Counted from the first letter of the stretch, positions 16,875-27,109 are shown. The stretch: 64,000 nt of DNA from Marinobacterium rhizophilum (GCF_024397915.1 NZ_CP073347.1:2356001-2420000); one strand, 5' to 3'. A program made the numbers and translations. Notes: generated from the sequence alone by a model not told the origin.

Positions 16875-19742
16875 ATGAGACAACCCCGTTTCGCCGCCCC
16901 CCTGTTCGTACTCTGTGTCTGGCTGCTCAGTCTGCCGGCCCTGGCCGAGAGCCGCATCAATGTCAGCCCCAACGACAACCGGGACTACCTGAATTTCACG
17001 CTGGACAACCAGCTCAGAGTGCTGGTGATATCGGATCCCGGCACCGACAAGGCTGCGGCATCACTGGATGTGGATGTCGGCTCCAATGCCGACCCTAAAG
17101 AGCGCATGGGACTGGCACACTTCCTGGAGCACATGCTGTTTCTGGGGACCGAAAAGTACCCCCAGGCCGGCGCCTATCAGGCTTTTATCCGCGCCAGCGG
17201 CGGCAGTCACAACGCCTACACCTCCTACGACAACACCAACTACTTTTTTGATGTCAGCGCCGAGAACCTGGCACCTGCGCTGGATCGCTTCTCGCAGTTT
17301 TTTATCGCTCCGCTGTTCAATGAGACCTATGTCGATCGCGAGCGCAATGCCGTCAATTCCGAATACCAGAGCGGCCTGCGTGACGATGGCCGCCGCATCT
17401 GGAGTACCTACAAGCGCCTGACCAACCCCGAGCACAGCTTCAGCCAGTTCAACGTCGGCAACCTCGAGACCCTCTCCAACGACACGCCTGGAGCACTGCG
17501 CCAGGATCTGCTCGACTTTTACGCACGCTACTACTCGGCCAACCTGATGACCCTGGTGGTTCTCGGCCGCGAGCCCGTCGATGAGCTGCGCCACATGGTC
17601 GAAAGCCGCTTTGCGGCGGTCAAGAACTTCGATGCCACAGCCTTTCGTGACACCAGGCCACTCTACAGGCCCGGCACCCTGCCCGCCCGACTCGATATCC
17701 GCACCCTGGATGATACCCGGGAGCTGAGCCTCAGTTTCCCGCTGCCGCCAGCCAGGGACTACTGGGCCCAGAAACCGCTGTACTACCTGTCGAGCCTGAT
17801 CGGTTACGAAGGCAAGGGCAGCCTGCTATCGGCCCTTAAAGCGCGGGGCTGGGCCAATGGCCTGGGCGCCTCGGCGGGCCTGGATCTGCCCAACGCCTCC
17901 TCGCTGAGTGTCAATATTGACCTGACGGAACAGGGCTTTGAGCATTACGAAGAGGTCACCGCACTCTTTTTCAGCTATGTGCGCCTGCTGCGCCAAAGCG
18001 GCATCGACCCGCAGCTCTACGCCGAAGAGCGCCAGCTCAATGCCACCCGCTTTCGCTTTATCGAACCCAGCTCTCCCATCCACTATGTCCGCCAGCTGGC
18101 GCGAGGGCTGCAGGACTACCCGGCCGAACATGTGCTGGATGCCCACTATCGATTTGACGAATTTGACGCCGAGCTGATCCGCCGCTTTCTGGCGCCGGTG
18201 CGCCCGGACAACATGCAGCTCACGCGGCTGGCACAGGACCTGGACACCGACCAGGTCGACCCCTGGTACCAGACCGGCTATCGCATCACGCCACTCGGTG
18301 ATGCACAGCTGTCCCAGTGGCGCCGCAACCCCGCCGGGGATGACGTGCTTGCCATCCGCTCGCTCAACCCCTACCTCGCGACGAACCTGGAGCTCAAGCC
18401 TCTGCAAGCCTCCGACGACGCTGTGGCCGGCAACCGCCCCCGGGCCCTGCTGTCCCAAAACGGGCTGGAGCTGTGGCACCAGCAGGATACGGAATTTCGT
18501 GTACCCAAGGCTGACTTCTACTTCTCGCTACTGTCGGCACCGGCCAACGCCGATGCCGGTGGCGCCGTACTGACAACGCTGTACACCCGCATGGTAAACG
18601 ACCAGCTCAATGAAACCCTGTATGACGCCGCCCTGGCAGGGCTCTCCCTGAGCCTGTACCCCCACATGAAGGGCGTCAGCGTACGCGTTTCGGGCTACAA
18701 CGAACGCCAGCCGCTGCTGCTAGATGCCCTGCTGGCGGCGATGGTGAATCCGGACCTGGACCCCGACCGCTTTGCCCTGGTGCGCCGGCAGTACGCCCAG
18801 GAACTGGCCAACGAGCGCAACGACACGCCGTACAACCAGACCACCGGCGAGTTGTACAGCCTGCTGCTGCCGCAGTGGTCAAGCGAACAGAAGCTGGCCG
18901 CGCTGGAGTCTGTTTCCCTCGCGCAACTGCAGCGCTTCGTACCCCGGCTGCTGGCCCAGACCCGCCTGCGGGTGCTGTCCCACGGCAACCGCGGGGCGGA
19001 CGAAGCCCTGACCCTGGCACAGCGGGTTAACCAGGTACTGCGCGCTAGTGCGCAGGTTGCCGAGCCCGCCAACATCGACGTCGTGCAGCTGAGCCCGGAC
19101 GACGCACTGGTGCAGACGCTGGAACTGGAGCATCAGGACTCCGCTGTCACCCTTTACCTGCAGGGTCAGGATACGGCACTTGGCACCCGTGCCGCCTACA
19201 TGCTGCTGGGGGAAATGCTGTCATCCCCCTTCTATAACGAGCTGCGCACCGAACAGCAGCTGGGCTATATCGTCTTTGCCAGCGCAATGCCGCTGCTGAA
19301 TGTGCCGGGGCTCGCGCTGGTGGTACAGTCTCCGGTGGCGGATCCGCTGATGCTGGAGCAAAAAATGCAAGCGTTCCTGCAGGAGATAACGCCACTGTTC
19401 AGCCAGCTGGATACCGCCGGCCTGGAGGAGGTCAAGGCCAGCACCCTGTCACGCCTGCTGCAAAAGGAAACCAGCCTGAGCCAGCGCAGCGGCCGCTACT
19501 GGCAGGAACTGGACCGGGGGGAGCTGGGGTTCAACAGCCGCGAGCAGCTCGCAGCCGCCATCGAAGCACTCAGCATCGCGGACCTGCAGCGCCAGTTCGC
19601 CGATCTCGGCACGCGTCGACTGCTGGTACGCAGTTTTGGCAAAAGCATTCGGGATGATTTCGAGGTCCAGGAAACGACCCGTCGCGCCGATACCGCGATC
19701 GGCGCACTCAAAGCAGCGGATGCTTTCGTACCGGGCGCCTGA
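16875..19742 (+). CDS. M16-family zinc metalloprotease (pitrilysin/insulinase type), secreted
   Basis: 955 residues, the length of pitrilysin. A signal peptide (MRQPRFAAPLFVLCVWLLSL, then PALAES) sends it to the periplasm. The inverted zinc motif HFLEH is at residues 82-86, followed by the usual MLFLGTEKYP, and the distal glutamate is in ERNAVNSEYQSG near 160. Four homologous M16 domains are expected; only the first carries the zinc site. The C-terminal part keeps NELRTEQQLGYIVF, a substrate-binding segment conserved in pitrilysin and insulin-degrading enzyme. It degrades peptides of small to medium size. It is monocistronic and divergent from the channel unit. Confidence 0.93.
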   Translation: MRQPRFAAPLFVLCVWLLSLPALAESRINVSPNDNRDYLNFTLDNQLRVLVISDPGTDKAAASLDVDVGSNADPKERMGLAHFLEHMLFLGTEKYPQAGAYQAFIRASGGSHNAYTSYDNTNYFFDVSAENLAPALDRFSQFFIAPLFNETYVDRERNAVNSEYQSGLRDDGRRIWSTYKRLTNPEHSFSQFNVGNLETLSNDTPGALRQDLLDFYARYYSANLMTLVVLGREPVDELRHMVESRFAAVKNFDATAFRDTRPLYRPGTLPARLDIRTLDDTRELSLSFPLPPARDYWAQKPLYYLSSLIGYEGKGSLLSALKARGWANGLGASAGLDLPNASSLSVNIDLTEQGFEHYEEVTALFFSYVRLLRQSGIDPQLYAEERQLNATRFRFIEPSSPIHYVRQLARGLQDYPAEHVLDAHYRFDEFDAELIRRFLAPVRPDNMQLTRLAQDLDTDQVDPWYQTGYRITPLGDAQLSQWRRNPAGDDVLAIRSLNPYLATNLELKPLQASDDAVAGNRPRALLSQNGLELWHQQDTEFRVPKADFYFSLLSAPANADAGGAVLTTLYTRMVNDQLNETLYDAALAGLSLSLYPHMKGVSVRVSGYNERQPLLLDALLAAMVNPDLDPDRFALVRRQYAQELANERNDTPYNQTTGELYSLLLPQWSSEQKLAALESVSLAQLQRFVPRLLAQTRLRVLSHGNRGADEALTLAQRVNQVLRASAQVAEPANIDVVQLSPDDALVQTLELEHQDSAVTLYLQGQDTALGTRAAYMLLGEMLSSPFYNELRTEQQLGYIVFASAMPLLNVPGLALVVQSPVADPLMLEQKMQAFLQEITPLFSQLDTAGLEEVKASTLSRLLQKETSLSQRSGRYWQELDRGELGFNSREQLAAAIEALSIADLQRQFADLGTRRLLVRSFGKSIRDDFEVQETTRRADTAIGALKAADAFVPGA

Positions 19743-19776
19743 AGCGGGTGCCCGGCTGCCTTCGCTGCAGTAAGGT

Positions 19777-20154
19777 TCAGTCAGCCTGCTGTTGCAGAGC
19801 CTCGAGGTAGGCCGAACGCGGTTCGGCGCGAATCTGTTCGAACACCCGGTCCTCGCCGCTGGGCGGGGCGGGTCTGCGAGCCGGCCCGATCAATATTTCC
19901 GTCGCTTGCGGCGCCACGGCATAGGGCACGATATAGGGGGCCGGCAGACCTGGCCCTGTGTCCCGGGGGCTGACCTCCGCCATCGGTTCGCTGTCCAGGC
20001 TGCCCCTTGCCTTGTTGTCGTAATGGCTGCGGGCGTCGACGCGACCGGAAGAAAAGCCCTGCGGTTCGGTCAGCGCATAGGGCAAGGCATCCTCGGCCCA
20101 CAAGGGCGGCGCCAGCAGGCTCAGCAGGCAGGCACCGAGGACCCGGCGTTTCAT
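19777..20154 (-). CDS. Secreted protein of unknown function (125 aa)
   Basis: ATG overlaps the stop of sbcB by four bases (ATGA), with a clear signal peptide (MKRRVLGACLLSLLAPPLWA, then EDALPY). The mature part is Pro- and Ala-rich and charged, with no cysteine or domain I recognise. Coupling to sbcB suggests shared transcription, not necessarily shared function. Confidence 0.65.
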   Translation of the reverse strand: MKRRVLGACLLSLLAPPLWAEDALPYALTEPQGFSSGRVDARSHYDNKARGSLDSEPMAEVSPRDTGPGLPAPYIVPYAVAPQATEILIGPARRPAPPSGEDRVFEQIRAEPRSAYLEALQQQAD

Positions 20155-21614
20155 CCGTCCATGCCTTCCATCGGATAGATGGCTTCGGCATAGACATTCA
20201 GCTCCTCCAGAATGCGCCGTTGTTCGTCAGTACGCTCCGGCGCCTGGTAGAGGGCATTCAGCTTTTCGTAGAATGCCGTCATGCCCAGGTAGCCGTCGGT
20301 GTTGTCTCCCAGCAGCTTGCGCGTGCGGTATTCCTCCCAGTGCAGGCGCTCGTCATCCGTCAGGCTGGCGGGGAAGTTGCGTGCCTTGTAGCGCAGCAGC
20401 ATTTCTTCCAGCCGCGGATCCTGAAACGCCAGTTCCAGCGCACCCAGCGCCTGCGGGTCGCAATCCCGAATCCGCGCCATGGCGGCCTTATCCGCCTCGC
20501 CAAAAAAACCACCGCTATAGAGCATCTGGTCCGGGTCGGATGGTGTATCGAAATCACTCTCACCAAACACCTCTGCCAAGGTGGCCTGCAGGCCATCAAA
20601 GCTGCGCAAAATCTGCAAGTGGGTGCGGCAGCTGTCGCCATCGATCTGCAACCGCCTGGCCTCTGTGCCCGTAAGCATCCCAGCGGGCGCAACGACTGGG
20701 CACTTGTTGATATGCACCTGCTTGAGCGCGATGCGGGCCGTGCCGGGCTCAAGGTCCTCGGTACGGGTATACATCAGGCGACGAATTTCCTCGGCCGGCA
20801 GGCTCAGCAGCGGCGTCGGATCGACCCGAAGATCCCAGACGATAACGCTGTTGCGGTTGACCGGATGCACCGCCAGTGGCGCCACAATGGCACAGTTACC
20901 CCACTCGGCCGGGTAGCGTGATGACACATGCAGCACCGGTTTTTTGGTGGCCACATCCAGCAGCGCCTGCACCGCTCGCTTGCCCCGGTTTTTCAGCACA
21001 TAGTCATACAGTTTCGGTTGCCGCTCTCGCACCAGCTTGGCCATGGCAATAGTGGCATAGACATCCGATAGCGCATCATGGGCATGACCATGGTCAACGC
21101 CGTTGGCGCGGGTCAGGTCTTCGAGCCGCAGGCTGGGAGTACCGTCGTCGTACTTCGGCCACTCGATACCCTCTGGGCGCAACGCCCGGGTCAGGCGCAG
21201 CATGTCGATAATGTCCCAGCGCGAACAGTCATTCTGCCACTCGCGCGCATAGGGATCATAAAAATTGCGATACAGCGTGTAGCGGGTGACTTCATCGTCA
21301 AAACGGATGCTGTTGTAACCGACGCCGCAGGTGCCCGGGCGCGCCATTTCGGCGTGGATGCGGGCGATGAACTCGGCCTCGCAGACACCCTCCACCAGCG
21401 CCTGCTGCGGCGTGATGCCCGTTATCAGGCAGGCTTCGGGGTTGGGCAGAAAATCGTCCGCAGGCTTGCAATAGAACATCACCGGTTCCTCGATGATATT
21501 CAACGCCATGTCGGTACGGACCCCGGCAAACTGCGCCGGGCGGTCGCGCTTGGGATCAGCGCCGAATGTTTCGTAATCGTGCCAGAAAAAGGTCAGCGTG
21601 GCGGAGACAGACAT
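20151..21614 (-). CDS. sbcB: Exodeoxyribonuclease I
   Basis: 487 residues from ATG 21614 (E. coli ExoI has 475). The start is chosen because the exonuclease domain begins directly (TLTFFWHDYETFG); the open frame continues upstream without homology. DnaQ-like DEDD residues are visible: D13 and E15 in DYETFG, an Asp in NSIRFDDEVTRY near 118, and an Asp in HDALSDVYAT near 185. The SH3-like and helical C-terminal domains follow. ExoI degrades single-stranded DNA from the 3' end and acts in mismatch repair and in limiting recombination. Cytosolic. First gene of a two-gene unit with the small secreted protein. Confidence 0.95.
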   Translation of the reverse strand: MSVSATLTFFWHDYETFGADPKRDRPAQFAGVRTDMALNIIEEPVMFYCKPADDFLPNPEACLITGITPQQALVEGVCEAEFIARIHAEMARPGTCGVGYNSIRFDDEVTRYTLYRNFYDPYAREWQNDCSRWDIIDMLRLTRALRPEGIEWPKYDDGTPSLRLEDLTRANGVDHGHAHDALSDVYATIAMAKLVRERQPKLYDYVLKNRGKRAVQALLDVATKKPVLHVSSRYPAEWGNCAIVAPLAVHPVNRNSVIVWDLRVDPTPLLSLPAEEIRRLMYTRTEDLEPGTARIALKQVHINKCPVVAPAGMLTGTEARRLQIDGDSCRTHLQILRSFDGLQATLAEVFGESDFDTPSDPDQMLYSGGFFGEADKAAMARIRDCDPQALGALELAFQDPRLEEMLLRYKARNFPASLTDDERLHWEEYRTRKLLGDNTDGYLGMTAFYEKLNALYQAPERTDEQRRILEELNVYAEAIYPMEGMDG

Positions 21615-21791
21615 CGGATCGAGGCTTCCCTGATAAAGTTGATCGATCCGCCGGCAGACGCCACGGCGGATCCTGTTTAGACTATAGGGCGAATTCGGCG
21701 GCGCCCCGGAGCAGACTGCAGTAAAGCCTAACAGCTCGGACGCCACCGATCCATTTCAGCCCCGCCACCTTGACAGGCCCGATACAGACCC

Positions 21792-22247
21792 ATGTCGAAG
21801 AAAAAATCAGCCGCCCGTACGCCGGATCTGGCCACGCTGCCCTGCCCCTGCCGGAGCGACCGGCGCTACCTTGACTGCTGCGAGCCCGCCATTAGCGGCA
21901 AACGACCGGCCGGCAGCGCAGAAAGCCTGATGCGCTCGCGCTACAGTGCCTTTGCTCTGGGTCTCGCATCCTACCTGATTGATACCCTGGCACCGGAAAA
22001 ACGCCAGCCGGGCGAACGCGGCCAGCTGAAACGACAGTTCAGAACCACCCGCTGGACCGGACTGAACATCATTGCAGTAGACGCGGGCACGGACCAGGAT
22101 TCCACAGGCACGGTGGAATTCGAAGCCTTTTACATCGCCGATGCTCAGCCCGGGCGGCTGCACGAGCGCTCCCGTTTCAGGCGCGACAACGGCCGCTGGT
22201 ACTATGTTGATGGCGATGCGCAATTCCTGCCGGCCACTCGGGGCTAG
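21792..22247 (+). CDS. YchJ/UPF0225-family protein with N-terminal SEC-C-like zinc motif
   Basis: 151 residues. The N-terminus has the metal-binding pattern CPCRSDRRYLDCC (C-x-C-x8-CC), a SEC-C-type zinc finger like the C-terminus of SecA. The YchJ core follows, with AESLMRSRYSAFALG, TRWTGLNI, VEFEAFYIA, RLHERSRFRRDNGRWYYVDG. The fold is NTF2-like. Function is unknown. The C-terminal second SEC-C found in some homologues is absent. Divergent from sbcB. Confidence 0.88.
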   Translation: MSKKKSAARTPDLATLPCPCRSDRRYLDCCEPAISGKRPAGSAESLMRSRYSAFALGLASYLIDTLAPEKRQPGERGQLKRQFRTTRWTGLNIIAVDAGTDQDSTGTVEFEAFYIADAQPGRLHERSRFRRDNGRWYYVDGDAQFLPATRG

Positions 22248-22410
22248 CCGCCCGAGGGCAACATTATCCAGGCACAGTTCCTGTATTTGGCCACTTTGCT
22301 CGCATGTCAACTCTTTCACTGCTATCCACGGCGCCTTAGAATAGCTAGCTTTCGCGCCGCAGCATAGCCTGTGCATGCTGCCCAACCCTTATGCCGGGAC
22401 CCCCCTACCA

Positions 22411-25269
22411 ATGTTTGCGAAGTTTTTCAGGCCCAAGTGGCAAAGCAACAAGGCGGACGTACGGATACGTGCAATCAGCACTTTGCTGGCGGAACAGCCC
22501 GACCAACTCGAAATACTCGCCCGACTGGCTCAGACGGATCAGAGCCCGGACGTGCGCAAAGCTGCGGTGGCGCGGCTGCACAAGCCCGAACTGCTGCTGC
22601 GCGTCATGGCCACCGAGCAGGACCCGTCCATTCGCCACGTCGCAACGGATCACCTCTGCAAGCTGGTGGCCAGCGACGAAAGCAACCTGTCCCCAGAGCA
22701 GCAACTGTCCTGCATCCAGAACATTCAGGATCAGGACCTGCTGACGCACATCGCGCTGCACACGGGCAAAGCCGCGCTGCAACAGGCTGCCGTGTTGCGC
22801 GTGCGCGCCGAAAGCAACCTGGAAGTCCTGACGCTGAATGCGCAGAGTGCACAGATGCGCCGCCTGGCCGCCGAGCGGCTCGAAAGCGAAGCTGTACTCG
22901 AACGCGTCGGCCGCCAGATGCGCCAGCGTGACAAGGCGGTGTACCGGGTCACCCGCGACAAGTTGCAGCAGCTGCGCGAGCACAGCCGCGCCCAGGACGC
23001 GCTGCAGGCCGACCGGCTGGAGCGGGTCGAGCGCATGGAGCAACTGGCCGCCGGCGAGCTGATGCCACTGTACGGCGCCCGTATCGACGCGCTGAGCCAG
23101 GAATGGCTGAAGCTGGAGACATCGCCAGACACACTGGAAGAACGCTTCCAGCAGGCCCTGATGACCTGCCAGCAGCGCGCCGCCGAAATGCAAGCGCAAG
23201 CGGACGCCAAGGCTCAGCAGCAGCAGCGTCGGAACGCCTACAAGGAACAGAGCACCGAACTACTGCAGCAGCTTGATGACATCGAGCAACGCAGCCGCGA
23301 AGCCCTGACCGATGCTCGCCTGGATAGCGCCGCCCTTGGCGACGAGCTCAGCGCCTGGCAGCAGCAGTGGAACGCCCTGGCCCACGCCGAGTTTGCCGAT
23401 GACTCAAACTCGAGCGAGGCCCCGCGCAAGGCCCTTGCCCGCATACAGGGCAACGCGGACAGTGCCCAGGCGCTTAGCCGGGCCCAGGCCGACCTGCAGC
23501 GTCTGCTCGGCCAGCCGGTCGAGGACGCGAGCCCCGCCGTGCTGCGCAAGCAGCAACAGCGCATTCATCAGCTGCTGCAAAAAGTGAACTGGCCCCAGGC
23601 TCTGCCGCTACCGGATGCACTGAAGCTGGCGCAGCAGCGACTGCAGGCTATAGAAGCCCGTCACAAGGCCCTGCAGGAACAGGAACAGGGCCTGGCCCAG
23701 ACGCTGCGCGAACAGCTCGACCGACTGGAGCAGGCTATCGGTGAGGGCCACGTAAAAGAGGCGGGCAAGTGCCATGAGCGCGCCGCCCAGGCCCTCGAAA
23801 TGCTCAATGGCAACACCGTCGCCCCGCTGGAGCTGCGCTTCAAGCAGCTGCATGCCCAGCTGCAGGAGCTCAAGGACTGGCAGGGATACGCCGTCACACC
23901 GAAAAAAGAGCAGCTGTGCGCCGACATGGAAGCCCTGGTCAACAGCCCGCTTGAGGTCACGGAACTGGCCGAGTCCATCCGTCGCCTGCAGCAGCAGTGG
24001 AAACTGCTCGACAGCACCGACCCGTTCCACGCCCAGGCACTCTGGCGGCGCTTCAAGCAGGCCTCGGATCTGGCCTATGCGCCCTGCGAAGCCTACTTCC
24101 AGGCACAGGGCGAGCGCCGACGTGAAAACCTGGTACAGCGCGGTGTCATCTGTGACCAGCTGGAGAGCTACATAGCCAGCATTGACTGGAACCAGGCTGA
24201 CTGGAGCGCCATCGACACCATCAGCCGCGCCGCCAAGGACGAATGGAAGCAGTACTCCCCGGTTGACCGCGGGCCCGGCAAACAGGCGCAGGAACGCTTT
24301 AACCAGCTGCTGCAGCAACTGGACGGCCCGCTGCACGAACACTATCACGCCTGCCTGGAGTTCAAGCGCGACCTGGTCGACCAGCTTGCCGAACTCTGCG
24401 CTGCCGAAGACCCCCAGGCCGCGGCCCAGCAGGCCAAGGCACTGCAGCAGGATTGGAAGGACGCGGGCAAAACCTTCCGCAGCCAGGAGCACCGACTGTG
24501 GAAACAGTTTCGCGCCCACTGCGACACCCTGTTCTCCCGCCTGGGCGACAGCCAGCAGCGCGGGCGAGAACTGCGGGCCGAGCAGCGCGAAACGGCGGAA
24601 CAGATTTGTCGCCAGCTCGAACAACTGCTGGCATCACCCTGCAGCCGCGCGCAACTGGAGCAGATTCTGCCCCGCTGCATCAGCGATTTCTGCGAACTGG
24701 AAGAAGACTTCAGCACGCCCTACCTGCGCCGTTTTGACGACGCCCGCCAGCAACTGGAGCGTCAGCGCGCCGACCTGGCCCAACTGCAGGATTCCACGGC
24801 CTTTGCCGCCCTGCGCCAGCGCATTGAACTGTGCGATACGCTGGAAACCCAGCTGCTGACCGAGCAGCCCGATGCTGCCATTCTTGAGCAGCTGCGAGCG
24901 CACTGGGACACCCTGGAAAGCTGCAGCAGTGAATATGCCGAGCTGATCGAACAGCGCTTCGCCCTGGCCCAGCAGGTTCAGCAGGAGCCCGGACTGCTGC
25001 CCGAACTGACCGATGCGGCCGGCCTGCGCCTGCGCCAGCTGTGCATTCAGCTGGAGATTGCCCTGGGGCTGTCGTCACCGGAAGACGATCAGGCCCTGCG
25101 CCTGGAATACCAGATGCAACGCCTGCAACAGGCACTGGAACAGCACAGCGAAGCCGTCACCACGGCCGACCTGCAGCGCCTCGAGTATGAGTGGCGCTGC
25201 GTCCCCATGGCCCAGCGCCATCCGGCACTGGTGCAGCGCTTCTACCAGCCCCTGGAAGGCCTGCTTTAA
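22411..25269 (+). CDS. Long DUF349-domain protein, Gln-rich coiled coil
   Basis: 952 residues from ATG 22411 (MFAKFFRPKW); an ATG at 22375 is in frame but adds 12 unlikely residues. The N-terminal 170 residues look like HEAT-type helices (repeated LEILARLAQTDQSPDVRKAAV, RRLAAERL). The rest is long, charged, Gln-rich helix with several DUF349-type units, each marked by an aromatic in WLKLET, QQWNAL, DWNQADWSAI, LQQDWKDAGKTFRSQEHRLW. No enzyme motif or signal peptide is present, so it is probably a cytosolic scaffold. Family members in Pseudomonas are of unknown function. Monocistronic, with a strong terminator after it. Confidence 0.85.
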   Translation: MFAKFFRPKWQSNKADVRIRAISTLLAEQPDQLEILARLAQTDQSPDVRKAAVARLHKPELLLRVMATEQDPSIRHVATDHLCKLVASDESNLSPEQQLSCIQNIQDQDLLTHIALHTGKAALQQAAVLRVRAESNLEVLTLNAQSAQMRRLAAERLESEAVLERVGRQMRQRDKAVYRVTRDKLQQLREHSRAQDALQADRLERVERMEQLAAGELMPLYGARIDALSQEWLKLETSPDTLEERFQQALMTCQQRAAEMQAQADAKAQQQQRRNAYKEQSTELLQQLDDIEQRSREALTDARLDSAALGDELSAWQQQWNALAHAEFADDSNSSEAPRKALARIQGNADSAQALSRAQADLQRLLGQPVEDASPAVLRKQQQRIHQLLQKVNWPQALPLPDALKLAQQRLQAIEARHKALQEQEQGLAQTLREQLDRLEQAIGEGHVKEAGKCHERAAQALEMLNGNTVAPLELRFKQLHAQLQELKDWQGYAVTPKKEQLCADMEALVNSPLEVTELAESIRRLQQQWKLLDSTDPFHAQALWRRFKQASDLAYAPCEAYFQAQGERRRENLVQRGVICDQLESYIASIDWNQADWSAIDTISRAAKDEWKQYSPVDRGPGKQAQERFNQLLQQLDGPLHEHYHACLEFKRDLVDQLAELCAAEDPQAAAQQAKALQQDWKDAGKTFRSQEHRLWKQFRAHCDTLFSRLGDSQQRGRELRAEQRETAEQICRQLEQLLASPCSRAQLEQILPRCISDFCELEEDFSTPYLRRFDDARQQLERQRADLAQLQDSTAFAALRQRIELCDTLETQLLTEQPDAAILEQLRAHWDTLESCSSEYAELIEQRFALAQQVQQEPGLLPELTDAAGLRLRQLCIQLEIALGLSSPEDDQALRLEYQMQRLQQALEQHSEAVTTADLQRLEYEWRCVPMAQRHPALVQRFYQPLEGLL

Positions 25270-25297
25270 CGGCGAGCCCACCTGGAAACACAGGCAC

Positions 25298-25327
25298 AAA
25301 AAATCCCGCAGCAGCGGGATTTTTTTG
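25298..25327. terminator. Bidirectional intrinsic terminator between the DUF349 gene and the acetoacetyl-CoA reductase gene
   Basis: AAAAAATCCCGC-AGCA-GCGGGATTTTTTT: stem with A-tract on one side and T-tract on the other, between two convergent genes, so it can serve both. Confidence 0.92.
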
Positions 25328-25373
25328 TTGAGCCGGTGTATCCAGCCAGGGCCAGGGGCCCTGGCGCGTCCCA

Positions 25374-26123
25374 TCAGGACATGTGCAGACCACCGTTCAT
25401 GGACAGGTCGGCACCGGTGATATAACCGGACTGCTCATCAGCAACAAAGGCCACCAGGCGGCCGATTTCTTCCGGTGTGCCGAAGCGGCCAACCGGAATG
25501 GTCGCGGTGATCTTGTCCTGGATATCCTGAGCAATGGCGGCGACCATGGCCGTCTTGATATACCCGGGCGACACAGTGTTAACTGTCACACCCTTGCGCG
25601 CCACTTCCTGTGCCAGCGCCTTGGTGAAGCCATGAATACCCGCCTTGGCGGCGGAGTAGTTGCACTGGCCGAACTGGCCTTTCTGGGCGTTTACCGAAGA
25701 AATGTTAATCACTCGGCCCCAGCCCTTGTCCAGCATGCCGTTGATGACGACACGGGTCATGTGGAACATGGAGTCCAGGTTGGCGGACATGACCTCGTCC
25801 CACTGTTCCCAGGACATCTTCTTGAACTGGCCGTCACGGGTAATACCCGCATTGTTGACCAGCACATCAACGGTACCGCCGGTCTGCTCCTCCACGCTGG
25901 CTATACACTTGACGCAGGATTCGGCATCGGTCACGTCACCGTAGGCGACCATGATTTCATAACCGTCCTTGCGCTGTTCTTCCTGCCAGGCCAGGGCTTT
26001 TTCGTGCTTGCCGCCGCTGTTGTAGCCCGCAACGACCGTAAACCCCTGATCAGCCAAAGAACGACAAATAGGCGTACCCAGTCCACCGGTACCGCCAGTT
26101 ACAAACGCTATTTTCTTGCTCAT
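25374..26123 (-). CDS. phbB: Acetoacetyl-CoA reductase (PhbB-type short-chain dehydrogenase)
   Basis: 249 residues. Rossmann motif TGGTGGLG near 10, NNAGITRDGQFKKM near 90-103, and the catalytic set Ser-Tyr-Lys in ISSVNAQKGQFGQCNYSAAKAG (broken over residues 140-160). The SVNAQKGQFGQ segment and VSPGYIKTAMV distinguish PhbB from FabG. It reduces acetoacetyl-CoA to (R)-3-hydroxybutyryl-CoA with NADPH, for polyhydroxybutyrate synthesis. No phaA or phaC is adjacent, so the rest of the pathway is elsewhere. Confidence 0.92.
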   Translation of the reverse strand: MSKKIAFVTGGTGGLGTPICRSLADQGFTVVAGYNSGGKHEKALAWQEEQRKDGYEIMVAYGDVTDAESCVKCIASVEEQTGGTVDVLVNNAGITRDGQFKKMSWEQWDEVMSANLDSMFHMTRVVINGMLDKGWGRVINISSVNAQKGQFGQCNYSAAKAGIHGFTKALAQEVARKGVTVNTVSPGYIKTAMVAAIAQDIQDKITATIPVGRFGTPEEIGRLVAFVADEQSGYITGADLSMNGGLHMS

Positions 26124-26156
26124 TTACGCATCCCCATAGTGCCAATATCCTTTTTA

Positions 26157-26170
26157 ATAAGTCGACTTAT
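26157..26170. promoter_or_regulatory. 14-base palindrome upstream of phbB
   Basis: ATAAGTCGACTTAT is a perfect palindrome 34 bases upstream of the phbB start, in an AT-rich stretch. A repressor or activator site is likely by position; the regulator is not known. Confidence 0.35.
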
Positions 26171-26390
26171 AGTTTTAAATCTCTATCGCTTAGCTCGTCC
26201 CTAAGTCAACTGACAATAATACCAACCCGCAGGCCAAATCAACTTCAATTGCTACAGGCCGGTGACAATACCCCTAAAATTTGACAGCCTTGTGACATGG
26301 GGCAAGACCCACTGCCTGCACGCAACAGCAGCACAGGGCTTCTGGTATACTGCGCGGCCCACGCCACGCTGTCCGGTGCTACCCGTTCCC

Positions 26391-27107
26391 ATGAACCTGA
26401 TCCTGCTGTTTGAAGACGATTTTGTCGCCCCCGCCAGGGCCCGCCTGAATGATCGCCGCTACCGTCACATTCGCGCGGTGCAGCAGCCCCGGGAAGGCGA
26501 TACACTGAAAGTGGGCCTGCTTAATGGCGCCACCGGACACGCCCGCGTACTGCGCGTCGATGACCTCTGTATCGAACTGGAAACCTGCCTGGACCAGCCG
26601 CCGCCCGCCGCTCTGCCACTAACCCTGGTCATGGCGCTGCCAAGACCCAAGATGCTCAAGCGCACCCTTGAGACGATCGCCGCCATGGGGGTGAAAAAGC
26701 TGTGCCTGATCCATTCCTACCGGGTCGACAAAAGCTACTGGTCCAGCCCGCTGCTGGCCGAGGATGCAATACGGGAACACCTGCTGCTGGGGCTGGAGCA
26801 GGCGGGCGATACACTGCTGCCCGAAGTATCCCTGCACAAGCGCTTCAAACCCTTCGCAGAGGACGAACTGCCGTCCATTGCGACCAACACCCGCGCCCTC
26901 GTCGCACACCCTTACGAGGCAGCCGGCTGCCCTGTCGCAACGCTGGAGCCAACTACCCTGGCCATAGGCCCCGAAGGGGGATTTATCCGCTACGAAGTGG
27001 AGAAACTGCAACAGGCCGGGCTCACCCCCATTCATGTCGGATCTCGCATCCTGCGCGTTGAAACCGCCGTTCCGGTGCTGCTGGCGCGGCTCTTTCCGCC
27101 ACTCTAA
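26391..27107 (+). CDS. rsmE: 16S rRNA (uracil1498-N3)-methyltransferase
   Basis: 238 residues from ATG 26391 (MNLILLFEDDF); the upstream open frame lacks homology. An N-terminal PUA-like domain (about 1-70, RRYRHIRAVQQPREGDTL area) precedes a SPOUT methyltransferase domain: LVMALPRPKMLKRTLE, then GVKKLCLIHSYR, and the knot IGPEGGFIRYEVEKLQQAG with VGSRILRVETAVP. It methylates U1498 of 16S rRNA using SAM. Divergent from phbB and followed immediately by a repeat element. Confidence 0.94.
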   Translation: MNLILLFEDDFVAPARARLNDRRYRHIRAVQQPREGDTLKVGLLNGATGHARVLRVDDLCIELETCLDQPPPAALPLTLVMALPRPKMLKRTLETIAAMGVKKLCLIHSYRVDKSYWSSPLLAEDAIREHLLLGLEQAGDTLLPEVSLHKRFKPFAEDELPSIATNTRALVAHPYEAAGCPVATLEPTTLAIGPEGGFIRYEVEKLQQAGLTPIHVGSRILRVETAVPVLLARLFPPL

Positions 27108-27109
27108 CA